Source: Pontederia crassipes
Taxonomy: Eukaryota; Streptophyta; Magnoliopsida; Commelinales; Pontederiaceae
Length of the DNA stretch: 64,000 bases
NCBI GenBank assembly: GCA_030549335.1
Contig: CM060198.1
Coordinates: forward strand, 60,819,953 to 60,883,952
Reading direction: 5' to 3'
Part shown: one piece after another, positions 48,156 to 61,930 of the stretch
Position numbering within the stretch: the first letter of the stretch is position 1
Layout: each line of letters starts with the position of its first letter
Position numbers and translations under genes: made by a program
The notes under the pieces: generated by a model
What the model was told of the DNA's origin: nothing
Databases searched by the model: none
Seen by the model: the letters and a program-made list of their open reading frames with translations, nothing else

Positions 48156-51100
48156 GTTTAATGAACTCCTTTAGTATTATGCTCTGTATGGATCGAAGGA
48201 TTGGTATATAATGCAGGATCGAACTCTAACTTAATCGTGGGCTCGTGACCGTGTCAATAAGTTTACCATTTTATTAGTGTTCAATTTGAATCACACACTT
48301 AATTACAATGAATGATGTTTAAGTTAAATCCAAATAGATATTCACCATTTCACTATCAGTCTCAAATTGACATTCATATTTTAAGTGACTTTGTACCATA
48401 AAACGGTGATGCCTCTACATACCTAACAATATTTTACGTGCCGTAGGTAATTAATTATATTAACAATATTTTTCATCGTCAACGTATGAAAAAGAAATTG
48501 AAAGTAAAATAAAAAATATGATAGTGTAATTATATTAATAAGAATATAATGCACTATTTATTTATTTAAAAAATACATGAAATGATTGCTTATCTCAATT
48601 ATACTCGAACAGAATTTATATATGCTCGAATCAAGCATTTTTTTTGTTTTCATGGCCGATGGATAATGCATGTTGATAATTGAGATTGGATTGAAATGAT
48701 AATATTGACATTGCTTATGTATTGAGTTTATTTCATTAGGCTTTGCTTCTGTACTTGGATTCGAACAAATAATGATGATGATGGTGAGACGATTGGTGAC
48801 TCCTCGAACGAATGATATCCACATGGATATGTGATCCATTATTATATAAATGTGGACTCTAACTCACAAATTATCAGATATTGTATAAATAGTTTTCACA
48901 TATTGTAAAGTTCATTGTAAAAATTAATTTTCTATTTATGTAAATCAATTTATTGACTAGTCAAAATTAAATCATAAAATTGAGTGGCGTCGTCGAAATA
49001 ATCTTAATCTCGAGGTGTTGCAACTTTACTATTCTCGAATCTATTTATCGATGTCATTGTACAAGTCCTCAGTTTAGAGCGTTCTTTGTATATCTAATTA
49101 ATGGTCACTCTCGAAATAGTTTTTCTTCTATAGTCACCTTAATTTATCCTGGCTTAATCATACGCTAAAAAATAATATAATAAAAGGATGAAGAAAAAAA
49201 AAGACATGATTAAATTTCTTTGTATATCAATAGCTGGTTTACTAATTAATTAATTAATCAATTATATTGGTAATTAATGATACCCATGGTCTTTCTATAC
49301 TGCTGCGCTAATAATTATACATAATTCATATGCTAGAGATCGATCTCCCATAACCTAATTAATTTGTAAGATCGCACCTAACAAAATTTTTTTATATTTA
49401 TAAAAAATCAAACTTAAGAACTAACCGGCACTTCACTCCAATCCTCGGTGTTTGACTTATCATATGTTACAGTTATTTGACATTGTACCATAAAAGTATA
49501 AAACAAGTATGCCTCTGTACGGCTGACAATATATTATGCGCCTTCGTATTTATTATTTTATTTGATTTGACTAGCAAGTAGCAACCATAAGTAAGTAACA
49601 TTGCTCAATTGGAGCATGTGCCTGTCGTGGACCTGGAACATTAAATTGTTATGAAAAGAACATTGTAATTAAATTAAATTTAATTTAGATTTTGCTCCGC
49701 TAAGAATGAATTTAGAGTGATGCATACATCAATATAGTCAAATAATCACAGGAGTTGAAGTGTCACTTGAAAACGAGATATTTCAATTAAAAAAAAATTC
49801 ATATAGTACAAGATTAGAAAAGCAATTCTCATCTTACCACACACACACGTGAGGACATGTAACTTGTTGATATGAGATGGAAAACACTAACAAATACGTA
49901 TATACTTAGAATAAATAATTGAGCCACCCTCCTAATTTGATGGACTATAATTATTCTAGTCGAGTTTATTGAAAAGTCCTCTCCTAACGCTATAGAAGAC
50001 ATAAAAAAATAACGTTGAAAACAAAATGCCGTGTCCGAAAGATGAGTTGCTTAATAGATAAGTATTATTGAATTGAATGATCAAAGTAGTAGATTTTGGT
50101 AATGGTACGTAGACCAACTCACAGTGAAAACTAAGAATGTTTTGTTGTATAGTACCTCAACCTACTATAAAATGAATTCCTAATTAACTCGCGAAAGGTG
50201 AACTCTTTGCTCCAAATGTAGAGCCACCATAGGTCTGCCTCCGCCATTAGCCTCATGTTTGAAAATAACATGTTGCTTAAAAATCGCTGAAAGCTCTTTC
50301 AATTGATTGATACAATCAAATAAGATAAGAATAGTAACTTTCATATTGACAATTGAATTGATAGCTGGTATTGACAATCAACATTGACATCAAATAATAA
50401 GAAATATAGATAGTTGAAGTCAATAATAAAGATTGGAATTATTTTCATAAATCACCCTTAAATTGTCATGATTTTTTATATCTAATCTCAAATTATGAAC
50501 TTATTTTTTTTTATCTGTAAGCTATCGTGATTTTTTAGTTTGATCCTTTCGTTCACTTCTGTCAACTTTTTCGTTATCTTTAATTTTTTTATTTATGAAA
50601 AGTAAAAAATACCCCTGTCTTTGACTTTATATTTTTGTTTCAAACACTATAACTTTAAAGGGTATTTTTGACTCTTCATAAATAAAAAAATAAAAAATAA
50701 CCAAAAGGTTGACATAGAAAGGATCAAATTAAAAAAAATTAGGATACTTTACCGATCTAAAAAAATAAGTTCGTAGTTTGATGTTAGATGTAAAAAATCA
50801 TGACAACTTAAGGATAATTTATGAAAATAATCCTAAAGATTATTAATTGATTAGGCATACATGATAATGGCTAATCATAATTCATTAATAATTAATTTCA
50901 AGATATTTACGATTAGAAATCGATTATTGCTTGTCATTATTATTACTATTCTATAATTGATGTTTATTTTATATTCAATTGGGTAGGCTCTAATATTTTG
51001 TACTCACAATTTTTTTATACCTAAGTCTGTACAGGTGAACATATACATAAATAGAGATGGTGATATTGTTGATGGTTCCAGTAACGACTAATATTGTTCA

Positions 51101-53471
51101 TACATTTATCGAACAGCTAACGTAGATGCTGATTTCCTTGATAAATTAAAGCCGGTAGTTTAGGCCGGCAAGATATGTTTTGGTCAAAGGTTCCTTGGAC
51201 GGAACTCCAAAATATTTTGTACATTGATGCTATTTTGTACACTGATGCTTTAAAGGTTAATGGTTAATGACAATGCATCCTTTTGATAAAAAAAAATATT
51301 GTTCATGAGTATAGTACTATTTTAGTTTAGTTTTATTTCAAATGATATGGGGCGAACCAAGGCATAAACTTGGGGGGCTTGGCCATGCCTAACTCTTCAA
51401 AATTTTGTTTATTAGTATATGTTAATTTTAGAGGATTACAAATAAAATCGAGCCCCTCTTAAATATATACATAATGGCATTGAATTACAAGTTTTACTCT
51501 ACTTCAGTGGGTGTATTGGATTACATCTTGGAATAATCACTATTATATTTTTTCAATCTTAATTTTGATTAAATTTAGCATTTTTAAAAGAATCTAGTAA
51601 CCTAATTATTTTAATTCTAATCAGATTTAATATCTTTTAGAAATCAAATACCCTATTTTTCTAATTCTCATCATATTTAATATTGCACCCTAATTCTAAT
51701 CAATTTATTATTATTAGAGATGAAGAGCACAGAATATTAGGAACTAGGAAGGAAAACTAAGTTAATGATTTTATAAAGAGTATGGTCGTAAATTTTCAGG
51801 CGTTATATCTAAAAATTTAAATTATAATATTTTTTATCACAAACATAATTGATTTTTTTTATTGCTTACATTGTCATAACTTATGGACACCAATTCTTAA
51901 GAGGTACCAACATTCAAATATTTTTTATATACTTTTTTCATATATTTATGTGGTTCTGTATTAAAAATTTTATTTTCATGCAATTTTTAATTTTTTATAA
52001 TTAACAATAAATGTCATTAACTTTATGCTTAATAGCATGTTCTTTCTCATATTATGTTTCTTTTTTAAAACTATTTAGTTCAGTTTAAATTTAATACAAA
52101 AATTGAAAGAAAAATTGATTTCAGTCATACTGGTTTATATTGAAAGAGTAATTATTGAAAAATTCATGTAAATTTGGTTATAAATTCTTTGATTCTTTTA
52201 ATATGTTCATTATATAACGTTTTATACATATTATTTTTATCAATAAAAATTAGTTGTGTGATATTTATTGAATATTTTATATTTAAAATTTATATATTTT
52301 TACTTATTATGTTGATCCCTCTCGGTCATTAGTCATATGTCAACTCTCGGAAATGATCTTTATTTATTTTTATGTTGCATATGCAACTAATTTTTATTAA
52401 GTTATTAAATTTAATTAGAATCATTAGATCATAATTATATGATTGAGATTCAACTTCTATTAAATTTAATGTTAAATTATTAAATTTAATTTCAATCATC
52501 ATCATCATCAATGAGAATATAATTTTTGCAGAAGTCACGCCCTCTAATTAGAGATGTCGGTAACATATATGATTGACAAGAAAAGAAAATGGAAATCAAT
52601 AAATACTACGAAGAAGATTATGAAAAAAAATTTCTCCACAGCATAATTGGCTATCATTACTACTTAAACTTTATTTTTCCTTTTAGTTTAGATTCATATC
52701 TTAAATAAATCACAAAGTTCTCGCAGTAATTTGATATTGTCGTAGCTCTCCTATAAAAATTCCACTTAATAAGTACTAAGTGATCGACTTCTAATGTAAT
52801 GAATCTGAAATTTGAAAAGCAAAAAGCTCTACATTACTTAGAATTACAAAAAATATTTTTGAAACGAGTAAAAATTGCGATACAAGATTTGAGCTACAAT
52901 TAGCAAAATCACGATGAATCTTAAATTAAAAAACCAAAAAAAGATACTCTTAATTACATTTGCAAGTCATTTTGTCTGTTTTACGGACTTGATTTTATAA
53001 TGAATCGATAAAGTGCCAAATTACCTTTTTACCCTTGTATGGATTTATGATGAACTCAAAACTAAAAAATGGATAATGAGGGTAAAAGATAAAATTTATA
53101 AAAGGGGATTCTTTATGTGCACTGTTTATAAATGATCAATAAAGTGGATATTAATAGTCCATTACAACGGTTAAAAGTATAGTTAAAAGATGCATTACAA
53201 TGCACTAAAGAAGAATTTATAAGAATGAAAAAACTGGTTAAGAATGAAAACAAAAGACAAGAAATGTTGTTTCATGTTTTATATGATTACAACATGATTA
53301 GGTTCTAAAAGTTAATTTGCTTCTATTTAAGTTATTTCATTTATTTATATTAGTTATCTCATGTATTGGGCGTAATTGCCCATAGATATTCAACATTCTT
53401 GTGTTTGAACCCCATGGATGAGTGAAGTCAAGTTCGAGATGTTCGCGGTGATGCAAAATTCACAAGTGGAC
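48156..53471. other. Long AT-rich intergenic region
   Basis: WAK-C promoter at the left. The rest is AT-rich with short meaningless frames, one foldback element (50434-50845) and a fragment near 51350-51480 (GGGGGGCTTGGCCATGCC) that resembles common dispersed repeats. No host gene or RNA gene recognised. Confidence 0.5.
50434..50845. mobile_element. Foldback (inverted-repeat) element
   Basis: The left arm from 50434 (TTATTTTCATAAAT...GTCATGATTTTTTATATCTAA) is mirrored by the right arm ending at about 50845. The two arms of about 200 bp meet near 50640. It has a family resemblance to the larger palindrome at 63018-63618 (TATGAACTTATTTTT / TACGAATTTCATTC, GATTTTTTAGTTTG). No coding capacity. 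Confidence 0.75.
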
Positions 53472-53474
53472 AAA

Positions 53475-53750
53475 CACTATTAGAAAATTGTCATTTTTCG
53501 ATGGGTAATTTCCGACGAATTTTGAGACGGATTTTCCGACGATTACAATCGGCTAATTTTTTTATATTATAATTTTTTTTTGCAAGGTACCGTCGGAAAT
53601 CCGTCGAAATTTTCGACGGTTCTTTTTCAACCGTCAAAAATTATTTACGATGATCATTTTTCGGACGAATGCGATTCCGTCAAAAAACTCCGACGGTTTT
53701 GGGGAAAATTACAGACAGACGGTCTGGTAATTTCCCTTTTTCTTGTAGTG
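53475..53750. mobile_element. CACTA-type miniature element, 276 bp
   Basis: Ends CACTATTAGAAAA and TTTTTCTTGTAGTG are flanked by the 3-bp duplication AAA. The interior has many CGACGG/CCGTCG motifs in both orientations, typical of subterminal repeats. No coding capacity. Confidence 0.82.
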
Positions 53751-54059
53751 AAAGTCAATAAGACTTTTATTTGTTATGTAATGTAATAGCCATTGGAAAG
53801 TTAGTTAGCTTTTATTAGAAATAAAATTCACTTTCTCACTCTAGTAAAATAATTAATAAAGTTATTATGCTATTGCATTCTCCATAAAGAAAGGTTCTAA
53901 GATAACACAATTCAAAATAAGTTTAATTTGCACGTGGCAATAAAGTAAAATTTTGGGACATTATAATTTTATTGTTATGATCATATTCGATAATACCATT
54001 TAATTAATTAAAATAGATATTATTCATCTCATTTATAGTTTATACTAGTGATGAAGCTT

Positions 54060-54435
54060 CACTACAAGAAAATCGTCAATTTACGACAAACATTTTTCGT
54101 CACATTTTCTAATAACATTTTCAAAATACCGAGAGCAAAAAATTCTTTCTCTAAGGGTCAACTTCCCATCGGTCAGGTATAGCTTTCAGAATTGTCGAGG
54201 CATTTAAATTCATCGATAATTTTGAAAGCTAGACTAGTCAGTAATTATATTTATAATAATATATATGTGATATAATATAGGTATATATTTAATATTTTAT
54301 TATTAAATTTATCGATGAGTATAGCCTTTAAAATTATCGAGCAATTTAAATCCGATAGTCACCAAGGCTAGGTCTGTCGGTAATTATATTTATAATAATA
54401 TATATGTGATACAATATAAGTATATATTTAATATT
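54060..54435. mobile_element. Left end of an outer CACTA-type element
   Basis: Begins CACTACAAGAAAA at 54060. It is followed by tandem subterminal repeats of about 139 bp (landmark AATTATATTTATAATAATAT at 54243 and 54382). The series resumes after 61930, showing that the 7.5-kb CACTA element was inserted into it. No right terminus of this outer element was found in the window. Confidence 0.65.
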
Positions 54436-54599
54436 CACTACAAGAAAACACATCATTAAAGAAGGGAAAACTGGTCGTTAATAATCAAAATCCGATCGTT
54501 ATTGGTCATTAGCGATCAGCATTTCCCGTCGTCACCGGTCGTTATAGGTGCCGCCGTTAAAAGTCAATAACGACGGCTTAAAAGTGTCGGCCGTTAAAC

Positions 54600-55240
54600 T
54601 TCATTAACGACCGGAATAAAACTAGTCATTAAATCCAAATAAGGACCATTTAGTTGGTCGTCGAAGTCATTAATGGCGAGAAATATCTTTGTCGTTAATA
54701 ATCTTCAGCGGCTAGTAATTCCGTCGTTAAAAGTCATCAATGACCAGAAAAAATCCGGCCGTTAAATTCATATAAGGACCATTTAGTTGGTCGTCGAATA
54801 CATTAATGACGAAAAATATCTTTGTCGTTGATAATCTTCAGCGGCTAATAATCCCGTCGTTAAATGTCATCAATGACCAGAAAAAAATCGGTCGTTAAAT
54901 TCATTTAAGGACCATTTAGTTGGTCATCGCATACATTAATGGTGAGAAATAACTTTGTCGTTGATAATCTTTAGCGGCGAATAATTCCGTCGTTAAAAGT
55001 CATCCATGACAAAAAAACGGTCGTTAAATCCATATAATGATCATTTAGTTGGTCGTCGAATACATTAATGACGAGAAATATCTTTATCGTTAATAATCTT
55101 CAACGGTTAATAATCCCATCATTAAAAGTATCAACGACCAAAAATAATGAAATCGTTAAATCCATATAATGACCATCTAGATCATCGTTAAACGCATTAA
55201 TGACCATCATAATTTTTGTCGTTGATAATCATAATAACTT
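54600..55240. repeat. Subterminal tandem repeats, about 132 bp x 5
   Basis: The landmark GGACCATTTAGTTGGTCGTC or a variant recurs at 54643, 54776, 54909, 55038 and 55170. Each unit carries GTCGTTAA/TTAACGAC motifs in both orientations. Confidence 0.9.
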
Positions 55241-55611
55241 CAAATTATAATACAAACGTTAAATTAATTTACTAGAATGAATTGTTCATATAACTTCAAA
55301 AAATAATAATTATCCATGCCAACAAATGTTCATAGTAGTAGTCAAGATCAATAACATTTAGCATTCAAATTTTTTAACCCATCAATCTTCTTCCTTCCCT
55401 CCAAAAAATGTTTACACTATTCTAAAAGCAAAATAACTTGTTTGAGCTTTGAATTGCATCTCTTTCTTTCCATATCTTCAAAATCTGTAAAGTTCACAAA
55501 ATACATAAAAGATTTTAATAAATGTACAATGACTATTGAATTAACAACAAAATGAAAATAATAACTTATAAATAAATAAGACAATTTAAGAGAGAACATA
55601 AAACAAACCAT

Positions 55612-56827
55612 TTAGTTTTCATTATCTGATCCCTGTGTTGCTGGACTTTGCACATTAGATTGTCCAAAGCAATGTTGCATTACTTGTTGCATTTGAATTT
55701 CCATAGAGTTCAAACGATTCTTCAAAGACTCATTCTCCTCTCGAAAAGACTTGTTCTCTTGTCGAGTGGTCCACAACTCATTTAGTAATGCACTTTTTGA
55801 ATTTGTTCCTCTCAAATCTTTTGCCTTTATCCCACCTCCAAAGCCAACGACATGACTACGATTTTGAAATTCAAAACATCTCTCTACTACTTCTATAGGT
55901 GTAAGTGTTGGTTCCAATCGAACAAGTTCTTGAATTTCAGCCTACAAATGCACAAGAAAAAAAAAATAAATGCAACTTTTTGCCAAAAAATCAAGTGAAC
56001 ATAAATGAATAATTAAATGTACATGTCTTTCAATTGCTGCAAGATCAATGAGCCGATTATCCTTTTTTCGTGTTTCAAAGAAAATTGTTCCTACATCTGG
56101 CGGATTACCATCTTTGCCTCCCTACATGTTTAAAAAATCAAACAATATCAAATAAAATATAAGCACACATTGTTAATTAACTGTTAGTAGTTCACCTGCT
56201 GATATATAATTTCTCGAATCGGCATACTCCCAGATCGATGAGGCATGCTCACCTTAAAACTTTTGCTATGGTAGAACTCTTTGACCAACCATTCCCAATC
56301 TCTCTTTTCTATTCCATCTGGAATATTTTTTACTGCATATGCAATTGTCTTACCTTTTACGTACTTGATATGCATACTACCTCTCCACTTGTTCCATAAT
56401 TCTTTCATATGGTCAAAAATATTTTCTTTATGCATGTCCATTTCATCACTCTCGAATTTATCCTAAAAATTGAAACATCAAATACATATATTTAATTAGT
56501 TGATTTGCACGTACAATAATCTTATATAAACTTGCATAACAAATGAAATAACATAAACTGAATATGTTAGATACATTACCACAATAGCTGCCCACATCTG
56601 TTCTTTCTCAATTTCTTCAATTTCTTTCCATGCACGTACACGCAATGGGCATATATTTTGGTCACGAATAATTTTTCTCAAATGTCTTGAAAATGACTTA
56701 TGATTTTCCCCAACTGTGCGATTGTTGTAAAATGTCACTGTCAATTTCTTACCACTAGGAAGGCTTACTACATCTTTGCATTTATTTTTGCCTCTCACTT
56801 TTCTCTTTTTTTGATTAGCACTTGAAC
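55612..56827 (-). CDS. Transposase_24-type (Ptta/En/Spm) protein of the CACTA element
   Basis: Four exons join in frame: 56827-56580, 56462-56196, 56121-56023 and 55941-55612. Product blocks: LPSGKKLTVTFYNNRTVGEN, FSRHLRKIIRD, CPLRVRAWKEIE, then WNKWRGSMHIKYVKGK, RDWEWLVKEFYHS, MPHRSGSMPIREIIYQQ, GTIFFETRKKDNRLIDLAAI and EPTLTPIEVVERCF, plus a C-terminal coiled coil (about the last 60 residues, ENESLKNRLNSMEIQMQQVM). These are signatures of the plant Transposase_24 family of CACTA elements, thought to be a DNA-binding accessory protein. The true start lies upstream of 56827 in an unidentified 5' exon. A splice donor in GC-rich leader-like sequence at 61449/61448 is one candidate. Confidence 0.85.
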
Positions 56828-59800
56828 CTGCACATGCTTAGATGATACGAACACAATCAGAGAGGAAAAAAAAGTTATCTCAGTTAATTGCTATCCATAA
56901 TAAAAAGAACATCTAATACATTTCAAGCAGGATAATATATAATTATGACTATGTACTTATATAAGTTTGATTGCTTCTATAGTTATTGCATGGTAGTCAA
57001 GCTCACAAAGTAGAATTCATTGACCAAGAATGAAAACAAAGGATGTAGCAATTACCTCGTATCAATAAATGGCTATGCATTCATGATGCTCTAATGACAA
57101 ATCATCAAATTAGACCAATATGGGGATTGACAAACAATCCTAAGTGCAGCAGATATGAGAAAAATTAAATGACCAGTTGAATTGAAATAAACCTATATGC
57201 AGACGAGGACAAAAGAATAGGAAGAATGATGTTTGATTTGTGATTTCATATAATTTTGATTGTTATGATCTTTATGCAATTAAGGATAAGTTGAATTTGG
57301 TAGCGGTTCATAAGGAATTTCCTTCAATCCTTCTCAAAAAGAAAAAAAACCAGTTAACAAGCTGGTCCATTTCAGGTCAACCTGCAAGATAATTCCATTG
57401 TCTTTAAACATGCAAGAGTGCTTTAAAATCTGAATGAAAAATTTCTAGTTTAGATGACAGACTATTCACTGCATTCTTTCTTCCACTGCCACATATGATC
57501 ACTCACATTTGGCCCTTACAATCTAACATGTGATCTATAATTACTCTTTTCTAGTTCATGCAAGAACATCCCAAGTTCAATAACAAATGATAAATAAATC
57601 AAAAGCTGTCCAAGAGGTCCTCACACCAATAACAGGGAACTGCTCCTAAAAAAATAGGGAACTTCCGCTTGATAAGCAATGGCCACAATTTGGTTCTTCC
57701 GCTTCTCTCGATCTGATATCTTCCTTTATGTTTTGATTGGTCCTGTGGGTGATTTGGATTCCTTAGAATTCTTTTGAATCCTCTGCAGAATAATATCCAA
57801 CCTAGATAGTAAACTAGACACGAAGTAAGACATATGAGATTGTTCCAGATGTGATGATATATATGTGCCTTGCAAATTGGCTAGATTTATTCACAATTCC
57901 TGCTTAGTTGTATAATATGTTAGAAAAGTTCAGACTTGAATTAGTTAACCTTTAAAAGTGGTGGTGTTCGACCAGAGTACATACAAGTTTTTGTTGTTCC
58001 AGCATTAACATTGACTTCAGGAGAGGATCCTATAAGCTGGAGCAGATTTCGAGGAGTGCATGACATGCAATTGGATGATCATTCAGCTCATATCAACGTT
58101 GTGGATCAAAATCATCCACAGGTTACTTCATAGAATAGTCTGGAACTTGTTGATAAAAAATCATCATTGTGATAACAAAATCATCCATAGGTCACCCTCC
58201 AGCGATGGCTCCAAAATGGTCTGTCCAAGCAGCATCAGGGAGGCCTAGTCCCTTGGAATATTGCTTTTGCCCCAGTGTGTTGGCTCCTTTGAAATGAAGA
58301 TGCTCCAACATATTTCAAGTGGCCCCATGACCCGCAATATATTATCATGCATACTATCCTATAGTTGTTTGAAGTATGAAAAAAAAGCAATTGTGTCCCC
58401 TCTAATCGAGAAGGAAACCTCAACAACATGGACCATTCCATGGCAAAAAAATAGTTGAAACTTTTAGTGTGGAAGCATCAAAATGCTGATTAACTTAATA
58501 AAAGATGAGAGATTCTGGCACTGTTCTGTCTCTAGTAACATGCATGGTTTTGAAAGTAACTTAATGGATATGCAAATTACACAGATGCTCACAAAATTGA
58601 CAAAAGTCACCCTTGATGTAACAATTAGGAAAATTATGTCATATTATCAATCTGCTGCAAAAATTCTCTTGTGTTTAGCTACTGTTAGATAGAAAAATAA
58701 TACTTATACGATGACCGGAAAAAACAATAGAAAAGTGATAAACTCAACCTATTTGACTATTTCCAAGACCTAGCACCTCCTAAGCTATTTGAGAAAAGGA
58801 AAAAAAAATCATGTTGAAACCAATGTTAAGCCTCGAATAATAAGAAATGCACACCACCATGTTTCAGATGTAATGAAGTATCAAGGTCGTAATTTGTACT
58901 TTAACCTACCTACTAAGATATTGACGGACTGTTGGCTTTCAACCAAATCATAGTGGTATACCCTGACTATAAAAGTTAATCAAGTCTGCTTTGATCAAGG
59001 AAACATGATTATAAGTTCTTATGTATGAACGTTTATGGCCTTTTCCATGGAAAATATCAAACAACATGCACAAAGTACAAACTCAATTTTGTTCTTATAG
59101 ATTCAAGACAACGACCCCGCAACTCTACGGTTTTGGACAGAAACCAAGTGGTCGGACCGGTAAAATCCAATATAAAACTCGATGTCTACTTCTTCATAAT
59201 GACAACATTCTACTTATCACAGAGAGACCATGAGCTAAAGAATGCATCAAGAGTATTCCATAGAGATGACAACACAACAAATATAGCATTACATAGACAA
59301 CTAAAAGACTAGCAGACATAAATAAGACAATCCAAGTAGATCTCGATGCAGTATAATAAAGTTCACAGAAGCTGTCATTTTGTGGGGAAGGGTGATGTGG
59401 GAATGCAAGGAGTAACATAACACAACAGCTGAAGATATAAATAAAATTAAGATTTTGCATACCTTCAGTTGTTTACCTTTATTAAGTGCCAAGAATATAT
59501 GCAATGTAAGTTTACCTTTATTGAATTATCTCCAATAACAGAATGAAGCCTTCTCTTTTTCAGGTTACATATGCTTATTACACATTCCAGAAGAGGTTGG
59601 CCATCTAACAAAATAGAGTAACTAAATATAAGAAAAAATCAATGTAATAGTAAGGTTGACCTGCTAAATAGAAGGGGGAGAAGGACGATGGTGTGTCTAC
59701 CTCCTGCAAAGGAGAAAGGGTGACCGCCGATGGCTGGCGCACGAGCGCGGGGGGGATTCCAGAAACTCCATCTGCTAACCAATGCATAGGAATATGTTCT

Positions 59801-61900
59801 TGAGAAAGCACATGGAGAAAATACATGATCTTACAACTCTTTGCAATGAAAAAAAATTAAAATATCTCTGAAACTTGAGAATTGATTGAAAAAAACCTGA
59901 TTCATTCATAGTAGAATGAATCATAAATAGGGCATCGATCAAATGACATAAGGTTGTTAGAGCAATAAGCATGGCAGAACTTTGCAGACACAATATGATT
60001 CCACTATCAACTGTAAACATTAAAGTTGAGTATAAACATGATATACCAGCAGAGAAGCACATGCAATTTTCATTGAAATCGAAATAAAAAGTAAAACAAT
60101 TTTAGTTAAATAACAAATCATGATATCGTAGATAATACATAGCATACCAGTACCTTGACAAATTTTTGGCTCAGCAGTACCTTGCTGTATAATAACTTAG
60201 AGTTAAAGTTGTAAAATTTGCAATCTTTATTGTCATATCATAGCTCTTACCAAAGTTCATTATATGAAGTATACTCTATTAGGTTAAGTTTCTATTTGCT
60301 GAAGAGAATTTCATATACTCACTTCAAAATCATGCCACATCTTCCATTTCAAAATAAGTAGTCTGACAATGCAGCTTTTCTTAACTAAGATGAGCTAACA
60401 TTTTCCAGCCATCACTTAATAACTGTAACAAGACACCTTCCACTCCTAATTAACTAATCCTGCAATGCGACTTGTCTTCACTAAGATGAGCTCCTTTGTT
60501 CATATATTTTATTAGCCGTTTCTTTGTGACTACAATAACTTTTAACTTTGACAATAGATGAAATCAGCAAAACATCAGAAAATGCAACCATTATGTCTGA
60601 ACTTCCTACAATTGGAAGAAAGAAAGTAATTGATACATGCAAAAACAGCTTGATGAAGTACCTTACAATACGACATCTAATATTTTAGAAACTTTATGTT
60701 GTAGCAGAAAAGATATATTATATATAGGGGCTTCTCACGGAAGTCATTATCTCAAATTTATTCTATTAAGACACGTTTCTCTTTAGAATATTTGGAATTA
60801 AGCTGAATTTATAACTACGATCTATCATGCTCAGGGTCAGGAACAGGAACAGGGTTGCTCATGAAAGATTGAATCAGAGCTTGTGTCAAACAAATAATTT
60901 GACACACGAGATAACATGCGTGAATCCAAACGTAATCATCCCCCAGGATTATTAAGAAGAGGCAACGCGAATCACACAAAAGAAAACCTAAAATAGAAGC
61001 GGCAGTTCAATACACGGTGAAAAAAGAACATTTCGAAAGGGGAACGAACGAAAAAATGATGATAAGAAATTGATCTTAACTCCAAGACGAACCCTAGGAT
61101 CAGAAATCTCTCTATTGTTCGGCGGCACCGGGAAGGGAGACCAGAGGCGGGGGGGATGGCTCGCACGCACACGAGGGGAGGGGGATGGCTGTTGTCCAGC
61201 GGTGGGGAGGACGGTTGGCGCGCGGCGCATGGGAAAGGGGGAAAAGGACGATGGTGCGTTCGCCACCTACCGACGATGGCTGGCACACTGTTGTCCGGGG
61301 GGTGGGAACAGCTGTTGTCCGGCAATGTCGGGGAAGGAACCAGAGGTGGGGGAGGACGGCTGGCGCACGGCGCGGAGAAAAGGGGGAGAAGGACGTGCAT
61401 CTGCTGAACTGCAGAGGAGAAAGGGGACCGCTCGACAAGAAAGCTTACCTGAGGAAGATGAAGCTTCGCTAGCGGCCAAAGGAAAGGAAGAGAATTAGGT
61501 TTTTCTAATGAATTTTATATCATATTTTTATGAAAAAGATTCTATTATACTTTTTTTTCTTTCAATCGAATTTTATAACATGTAATTAAGTTAACTATAT
61601 AAATACATAAACTAATTTATTTTTTTAAATTGGTATTGCCTAAAAAAATAATAGAGAGAAATATTTAGTTCCCGCCAAATAAAATATTAATTGCACATCT
61701 ACTTCATCTTAATTTATAAATAATTAATGGCGATAAAATTTCATGGTCATTAATAATCACTTTTAACGATCGGAAATTACCTTTTTGTGACGAGCAATTT
61801 TCTCTTTCACTAATAATATGTTTAATAATGTCCATATTTTTTTCTCGTCACTATTGACTATTTATAATGGCCACTTTTTTGTCTCGACATTAATAGTTGG
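56828..61900. other. Interior of the CACTA element without recognised genes
   Basis: Mostly AT-rich and intron-like. A short GC-rich block at 59680-59770 resembles 61130-61430 (shared AAGGACGATGGTG and GATGGCTGGCGCAC). The 61130-61490 block looks like a promoter/leader on the minus strand, ending in the splice donor CTCAG|GTAAGC (exon side 61449). No transposase domain seen. Confidence 0.5.
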
Positions 61901-61930
61901 TCGTTAAAGCCTCCTTTTCTTGTAGTGATT

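Larger units (their letters stand above)
54436..61927. mobile_element. CACTA (En/Spm) transposon, 7.5 kb
   Basis: 13-bp inverted ends CACTACAAGAAAA...TTTTCTTGTAGTG and a 3-bp target duplication ATT (54433-54435, 61928-61930). Left subterminal region holds five ~132-bp tandem repeats rich in GTCGTTAA; the right end carries scattered related motifs. It encodes a Transposase_24-type protein on the minus strand. No TNPD-type (DDE) transposase was recognised, so it is probably non-autonomous. Confidence 0.9.

Noticed and set aside
59605-60062. Possible second CACTA gene (frames at 59605-59826 and 59775-60062)
   Set aside because: Short frames without transposase motifs; only a GC-rich block repeated at 61.2 kb supports an exon, which is not enough.
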